This document shows, in pieces, positions 59,275 through 64,000 of a stretch of DNA of 64,000 bases. This DNA is from Streptomyces sp. SM10. Its GTDB lineage: Bacteria; Actinomycetota; Actinomycetes; Streptomycetales; Streptomycetaceae. The stretch covers positions 189,771-253,770 of the forward strand of contig NZ_NEUF01000160.1 of the NCBI RefSeq assembly GCF_002910915.1, written 5' to 3'. Each line of letters opens with the position of its first letter. Position 1 is the stretch's first letter. A program made the translations under genes and the position numbers. Below the pieces are notes generated by a model. The model had not been told where the DNA came from, did no database searches, and worked only from the letters and a program-made list of their open reading frames with translations.

Positions 59275-60102
59275 TCAGACGGGGTCGGGCCCCGTGGCGA
59301 CGGGACGGGACTCGTCGGAGGTCCACTCCGACCAGGACCCCGCGTACAGGGCGGCCCGGTGCCCGGCGAGTTCGAGCGCCAGCACCTCGTGGGCGCCCGA
59401 GACGCCGGAGCCGCAGTAGACACCGACCTCCGGCCCCCCGTCGGCGCCCAGGGCCGCGAACCGGGAGGCGAGCGTGGCGGCGGGCAGGAAGCGCCCGTCC
59501 TGGCCGACGTTCTGCGTGGTGGGGGCGGACACCGCACCGGGGATGTGGCCTCCGACACGGTCGATCGGCTCGACGTCCCCCCGGTAGCGCTCCGCGGCCC
59601 GCGCGTCGAGCAGCAGACCGGAGCGGGCCAGTTCGGCGGCCGCGTCCGCGTCGAGGAGACCGAGCGCGCCGGGTTCGGGCCGGAAATCGCCCTCGGCCGG
59701 TACCGGGATGTCGGTGGTGAGCTCTCCCGTCCATGCGACGAGGCCGCCGTCCAGCACACGGACATCGGTGTGCCCGGTCCAGCGCAGCAGCCACCAGGCA
59801 CGGGCAGCCGCCCACCCCTGGCCTCCGTCGTAGACCACCACCGGGGTCTCGCGGCCGACCCCCGCGCGCCGCATGACCGCCCCGAAGGCCTCCGGGTCCG
59901 GCAGGGGATGACGGCCGCCCGCTCCGGCCGGGCCCGCGAGTTCGGAGTCGAGATCGACGAACACGGCTCCCGGCAGGTGCCCGGCTTCGTAGTCGGCGCG
60001 GCCGTTCGGTCCGCCGAGCTGCCAGCGGATGTCCAGGAGCACCGGCGGGCGCACCCCAGCCGACTCGCTCACGTATTCGGATGCGGTGATGATGGGCTTC
60101 AT
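59275..60102 (-). CDS. thiosulfate/3-mercaptopyruvate sulfurtransferase (two-domain rhodanese)
   Basis: This 275-residue protein carries two rhodanese domains. The N-terminal one has LDIRWQLGGPNGRADYEAGH and lacks the active Cys. The C-terminal one has the catalytic loop YCGSGVSGAHE (Cys about 228). Such enzymes transfer sulfur from thiosulfate or mercaptopyruvate to cyanide or thiols. Starts at 60102 (MKPIITASEY) or 60111 (MAPMKP) are possible; neither has a strong RBS. It is convergent with sepH and separated from it by a terminator. Confidence 0.9.
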   Translation of the reverse strand: MKPIITASEYVSESAGVRPPVLLDIRWQLGGPNGRADYEAGHLPGAVFVDLDSELAGPAGAGGRHPLPDPEAFGAVMRRAGVGRETPVVVYDGGQGWAAARAWWLLRWTGHTDVRVLDGGLVAWTGELTTDIPVPAEGDFRPEPGALGLLDADAAAELARSGLLLDARAAERYRGDVEPIDRVGGHIPGAVSAPTTQNVGQDGRFLPAATLASRFAALGADGGPEVGVYCGSGVSGAHEVLALELAGHRAALYAGSWSEWTSDESRPVATGPDPV

Positions 60103-60341
60103 GGGTGCCATCTTCGCGCAGGTGCCGACCCCCGCGACGCCGCACGGAAAAGGATGTACCGGATCAAAACGGTCTTCGGTGTGGGTGTAAGCCGGGAAAC
60201 GCGGCGCGGCCGGGGTGCCTGGGGGCCTCAGTGGTGCGAGCATCTGCACGGAGCGTACGCACCCGTATCCGTACCGCTGGACGCCGTGCAGGCCCCGTCC
60301 CCCCGTACGGCGACCACGATGGTACGAGGAGAGAGAAGAAG

Positions 60342-61118
60342 ATGACCGAGGCTGCCGCCCGGCGCACGCCCGGAGCGCCGTGCTGGGTGAGTCTGATCGT
60401 GCACGGCCTGACCGCGACCCAGGATTTCTACAGTCGCCTGTTCGGCTGGGAGTTCCGGCCCGGACCCGAACAGCTCGGGCCGTACGTCCGGGCCCTTCTG
60501 TCCGGCAAGGAGGTGGCCGGCATCGGACAACTGCCTCCCGACCGGCACCTCCCGATCGCCTGGACGACCTATCTCGCCACCGAGGACGCGGACGCCACGG
60601 CGGAGGCGATCCGCTCCTGCGGCGGGACGGTGGCCGTCGGCCCCATCGAGGCCGGGGACGCCGGCCGCCTCCTGCTCGCGTCCGATCCGAGCGGAGCCGT
60701 CTTCGGCGTCTGGCAGGCCGCCGAGCACCTCGGCACCGCTCTCGCCGGCACTCCCGGCACCCCGGTGTGGAACGAGCTGGTGACCCGGGAGACCGCGTCG
60801 GTCGCCAAGTTCTACCAGGCCGTCTTCGGATTCGAGACCGAGGCGGTCGTCTCGGCGGACTTCGACTACCAGACACTGCACCTCCAGGGCCGGCCCGTGG
60901 CCGCCGTGCACGGCGTGGGCCACGCCCTGCCGCGCGACCGCGGCCCCCACTGGATGACGTACTTCCAGGTCTCCGACACCGACGAGGCGGCGGCACGCGT
61001 GGTGGAGCTCGGCGGCCATGTGCTGCAGGCGCCCCGGGAGGCCTCCAGCGGCAGGCTGGCCACGGTGTCGGACCCGGAGGGCGCGGTGTTCACGATCGTC
61101 CGGCCACCGGGCAGCTGA
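60342..61118 (+). CDS. VOC family protein with two glyoxalase-like domains
   Basis: This 258-residue protein consists of two vicinal-oxygen-chelate repeats. The first has PCWVSLIVHGLTATQDFYSR and the second PVWNELVTRETASVAKFYQA, each ending with a GRLLLASDPSGAVFG- or GRLATVSDPEGAVFT-type motif. It is often annotated glyoxalase/bleomycin-resistance-like, but the ligand is unknown. The ATG at 60342 is preceded by GAGGAGAGAGAAG. Divergent from the rhodanese gene; monocistronic. Confidence 0.9.
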   Translation: MTEAAARRTPGAPCWVSLIVHGLTATQDFYSRLFGWEFRPGPEQLGPYVRALLSGKEVAGIGQLPPDRHLPIAWTTYLATEDADATAEAIRSCGGTVAVGPIEAGDAGRLLLASDPSGAVFGVWQAAEHLGTALAGTPGTPVWNELVTRETASVAKFYQAVFGFETEAVVSADFDYQTLHLQGRPVAAVHGVGHALPRDRGPHWMTYFQVSDTDEAAARVVELGGHVLQAPREASSGRLATVSDPEGAVFTIVRPPGS

Positions 61119-62005
61119 CCCTTGCCTGCGCGGGGCGGTCGAAGGCGCCCGCGCCTCGACCGACAGCCCCGCGGGAAAGCAGTCGCCAGGCGCGCACCGT
61201 CGAGAATGCCCCGCCGAGATGTCCCGCCGCCCTGGGGTGATGAACGGCGAGGACGACATCTCCCCGTCGAATGCCTCACCCCCTCGAAACCGCGCCGTCC
61301 GACGTTCGTGCTGCCGGCCGGACAAGGGAGCCGGGACGCGCGGTGTCGTCGTACGGGCGACGGCGGCCGGGCCCGCCTGCAGCCCCGGAGGGCTGAGCGA
61401 CCGGGCCTCAACCACGCACCGTCCCGCGGCGCGCCCGGCCGTATACCCGCCGAACAGGGTCAGTTCAGGCATCGCTCTGCATCGCTCACGATTCGCACCG
61501 AAACCGCGCACGACCGTCGGGGCGCGACGCGCACCGAGCGGCGGGAGCCCGTCGGGAACGGTCGCCATCGCCCATCGGATTCGATTGCTCCGCACCATCG
61601 ATCTCACGACTGACCCATGGTCAACACCGTTCATGTCGCCAGATCCGAGCCTTCCGAATGCACTCCTGCCACTCCCGTTCGCGCATATGACAGCTGGTCA
61701 GAGAATGACGATCGAGGAGTGCTCGGATTCCGCTTGTCTCACACGGTTCACTCCCCCGAAGAATTCTGACCGAGTTGGAACCCTTCCGCCCACCTGAGTG
61801 ATCGCAAATTTTCGACGATGTACACATGGGCGACGGATCTACGGCATAGGATCAGGCCGCGTCACTGGGACCCCACCCACCCCACTTGTCTCATCCGCAC
61901 CAGGCACACGATGTGCCGGCCAGCCTGCTCTCACCCCCACACCCCGTTAACAGGTATCTGCGTGTCACCGATACTCAGCACCGGTTCCGGCGACGGAGCC
62001 GCGTA
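61119..62005. other. gene-free stretch of about 890 bp
   Basis: No gene supported. Overlapping short frames have random codon use. The last 200 bp (61760-61960) become AT-richer and probably contain the promoter of the histidine kinase gene. No insertion element, tRNA or repeat was recognised. Confidence 0.5.
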
Positions 62006-64000
62006 GTGAAAATCAACCGCCGTCTGGTCCTCCTCGTCACCGCACCGCTCACCGTGGCGGTCACCTTCTCGATTCTGGCCCTCGCACCCGCGACCGATCA
62101 GGCGCTCCAGGCCGGCCGGTTGACGGAGATGGCCGATGTCGCCTCCGTCGCGGGCGAGGTGACCCACCAGTTACAACGCGAGAGAGCCGCCGCCACCGCA
62201 CTGGTCTCCGGCCAGGGATCTCCGGACGCCTTCCAGACAAGCTCCCGCGCGACCGACAAGAGCATCACCACGTTCCACAGCAGGACCGGCCGGCTGTCCG
62301 GGTTACCGGGCGGCGCACGGACCGCGCTGGCCCGGATCGATCGCTTCATGGTCGACCTGCCCGCCCTGCGCGCCCAGGTCCGTTCGGGCAGCAGCACCAT
62401 CTCCGCGCTCGCCTTCCGCTACCGGATCGTCATCGCCGATCTCAACGGCTACCGCGACGGCATCGCAGGGGCCGACGGGGTACAGGCCGACACCGCGGAC
62501 CGCATCCGTGCCGCCGCCGCCCTGTCCGAGGCCGCCGAGTACACGGCGCAGCAGCAGGTCACCGTCATGAGGGCACAGGCCGCGGGCGGTTTCACGGTCG
62601 CCTCGCAGCGGACCTTCGATGCCGGCCGGCTGGGCTACACGAAGTCGACCGGCACCCTCTTCGACCTCGGCCCCGGCGAGTGGCGGTCCTGGCTGGAGCG
62701 CACGCTCTCCGGGCCGAAGGCGCTGGAGGCCCGTCGCCTCGAGGACGCGATCGGGCGCACGGGCACCGGGAAGGACATCGGCGTCACCGCGGAGGCGTGG
62801 CAGAAGGCTTCCGGGGACCGCCAGGCGCTCCTGCGTTCGGTGGAGAAGAAGATCGACGCGTCGGTCCTTGAGACGGTCTCCCGGGAGCGCACCAGGCTCG
62901 TGTGGATCGCCGGTGGCGAAGTCGTCCTGGTGCTGCTGACCCTCGTGGGCGCCGTGGTCGTCGCCGTCCGTCTGGGACGCGTCATGATCCGACGGCTGCG
63001 CGATCTGCGCAACGCCGCCCACGAGGTCGCCCACACCGGTCTTCCCGCCGTGATGAACGAGCTGTCCCGGCCGGGCGCGCTGAGCGGCTCGACGCCCCAG
63101 CAGGTCGCGGAGCGGTCGGGCAACCCGGTCGGGACCACGGGCGGGGACGAGATCGGCGAGGTCGGCGAGGCGTTCAACGCCGTCCATCACGAGGCCGTCC
63201 GACTGGCCGCCCAACAGGCGCTGGTGCACGAACAGTTCGCCGAGACCCTGGTCCGTGTGGCGCGCAGAGGTGCCCAGTTGACCAGCGTCATGGTCTCCGA
63301 GCTCGACACGGTGCAGCGCGACGAGGCCGACCCCGAGCGCATGCAGGCGCTCTTCGCCCTCGACCATCTAGCCGTCCGCATGGAGCGCAACACCAACAAC
63401 CTCCTGGTACTCGGCGGTTACGGCAACGCCCGGGTGCGGTCCGGCGACATCGACTGTTCCACGGTCATCGTGGCGGCGGCCCAGCAGATCGAACGGTTCG
63501 ACCGCGTGTCCCTCGGAGTCGTCGAGGCGGGCATCGGCATCACCGCCCGCGCCGTGCACGACGTGGCGCACATCCTGGCCGAACTCCTCGACAACGCGAC
63601 GCGGTACTCGCCTCCCGACGTGCAGGTCGGGGTCGCCGTATGGCGGCTGTGGGACCGCGCCGTCGTACAGATCGTCGACGAGGGAGTGGGCATCCCGGCC
63701 GAGCGCCGCGCCGCCCACAATGCCGCGCTGCGCGAGCCGCAGACGGGTATCGGGGACGTCCGGTCCATGGGTCTGCACGTGGTGGCCCGGCTCTCCGCGC
63801 GCCATGGCATCGTTGTCGAACTCCGCGACTCCTCCGGTCCCGGAACCATCGCCGAGGTCACGCTGCCGGCGGACGTGCTGGCCGAGATCCCGCAGGAGTC
63901 CGTGCCGGAGCAGGGGACGCGGGGTGACGGTGTCCGCTACGAGGCACCCCGTCCTGTTACCGCGCCCGGACAGTTGGACCGCAGGCAGTCGGGCGACGTG
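62006..64000 (+). CDS. NIT-domain sensor histidine kinase, truncated by window end
   Basis: This is a GTG at 62006 with 665 codons and no stop, so the 3' end lies outside the window. TM1 (VLLVTAPLTVAVTFSILAL) is followed by a NIT (nitrate/nitrite sensing) domain of about 250 residues (VSGQGSPDAFQTSSRATDKS) and TM2 (GEVVLVLLTLVGAVVVAVRL). A HAMP-like linker and an HATPase_c domain come next (ELLDNATRYSPPDVQV, VDEGVGIP, SMGLHVVARLSARHG). This is the CvnA (conservon) type of streptomycete kinase, usually followed by small Roadblock/LC7, DUF742 and GTPase genes. Two TTA codons, 62171-62173 and 62303-62305, make it a candidate for bldA control. Confidence 0.88.
   Translation, partial: MKINRRLVLLVTAPLTVAVTFSILALAPATDQALQAGRLTEMADVASVAGEVTHQLQRERAAATALVSGQGSPDAFQTSSRATDKSITTFHSRTGRLSGLPGGARTALARIDRFMVDLPALRAQVRSGSSTISALAFRYRIVIADLNGYRDGIAGADGVQADTADRIRAAAALSEAAEYTAQQQVTVMRAQAAGGFTVASQRTFDAGRLGYTKSTGTLFDLGPGEWRSWLERTLSGPKALEARRLEDAIGRTGTGKDIGVTAEAWQKASGDRQALLRSVEKKIDASVLETVSRERTRLVWIAGGEVVLVLLTLVGAVVVAVRLGRVMIRRLRDLRNAAHEVAHTGLPAVMNELSRPGALSGSTPQQVAERSGNPVGTTGGDEIGEVGEAFNAVHHEAVRLAAQQALVHEQFAETLVRVARRGAQLTSVMVSELDTVQRDEADPERMQALFALDHLAVRMERNTNNLLVLGGYGNARVRSGDIDCSTVIVAAAQQIERFDRVSLGVVEAGIGITARAVHDVAHILAELLDNATRYSPPDVQVGVAVWRLWDRAVVQIVDEGVGIPAERRAAHNAALREPQTGIGDVRSMGLHVVARLSARHGIVVELRDSSGPGTIAEVTLPADVLAEIPQESVPEQGTRGDGVRYEAPRPVTAPGQLDRRQSGDV

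Noticed and set aside
1..64000. CRISPR arrays, tRNA and rRNA genes
   Set aside because: No regularly spaced repeats longer than a few units and no recognisable tRNA or rRNA sequence were seen; a tRNA scan would confirm.

Overview
The window is high-GC DNA with Streptomyces codon bias, GTG/TTG starts and GGAGG-type ribosome binding sites. Several gene families are markers of the genus: SepH, CutRS, DUF4193, DUF3093, DUF3159, DUF3710 and a NIT-domain histidine kinase. The block from about 34.3 to 61 kb looks like conserved streptomycete chromosome core. The first 34 kb is more accessory. Species cannot be told from sequence alone.

Layout. (1) 0.2-3.3 kb: an unrecognised protein and a MoxR-type AAA+ ATPase whose C-terminus carries only the tail of a vWA-like metallopeptidase, apparently an in-frame fusion. 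(2) 3.8-12.1 kb, minus strand: a complete four-gene SMC-like operon in overlapping frames with the architecture of Wadjet type III (JetABCD; TIGR02677, TIGR02678, TIGR02680, TIGR02679), a plasmid-targeting defence system. (3) 12.2-21.4 kb: a LuxR-type regulator and two paralogous secreted subtilases (about 1,250 residues each), each followed by a strong terminator. (4) 21.5-27.8 kb: NhaA, an alanine/glycine symporter, an aldo/keto reductase scar, an NfeD-SPFH pair and a GlsB-like protein. (5) 27.9-34 kb: a mobile and toxin-rich segment. Four degenerate transposase fragments (two IS5-like, IS30, IS256) surround a small secreted protein, two lipoproteins, a NucA/NucB nuclease and a convergent SUKH (SMI1/KNR4) protein, followed by a CopG-Doc toxin-antitoxin pair with a visible operator.

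(6) 34.3-44.2 kb: an RNA methyltransferase, then a potassium-homeostasis group. This consists of a KimA-like APC permease, divergent TrkA-like subunits, DUF3159 and OB-fold proteins, and KdpE/KdpD without KdpFABC. (7) 44.5-49 kb: a lone MacB/LolD-type ATPase, the thioesterase-dut-DUF3710 run, DUF3093, a conserved hypothetical protein and DUF4193. (8) 49.4-57.6 kb: CutS/CutR, a 57-residue conserved-looking ORF, an inositol monophosphatase, ferrochelatase, an MFS transporter overlapping a sugar-lactone oxidase, and a membrane-anchored low-complexity protein. (9) 58.1-64 kb: SepH, a rhodanese, a two-domain VOC protein and a NIT-type histidine kinase with two TTA (bldA) codons, cut by the window end.

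The most interesting candidates are three. One is the lipoprotein/nuclease/SUKH module at 28.6-32.4 kb, where a lipoprotein frame and the nuclease frame are separated by a single in-frame TAG. The second is the AAA+-vWA fusion next to the Wadjet operon. The third is the clustering of a KimA-like permease, TrkA subunits and KdpDE without a Kdp pump.
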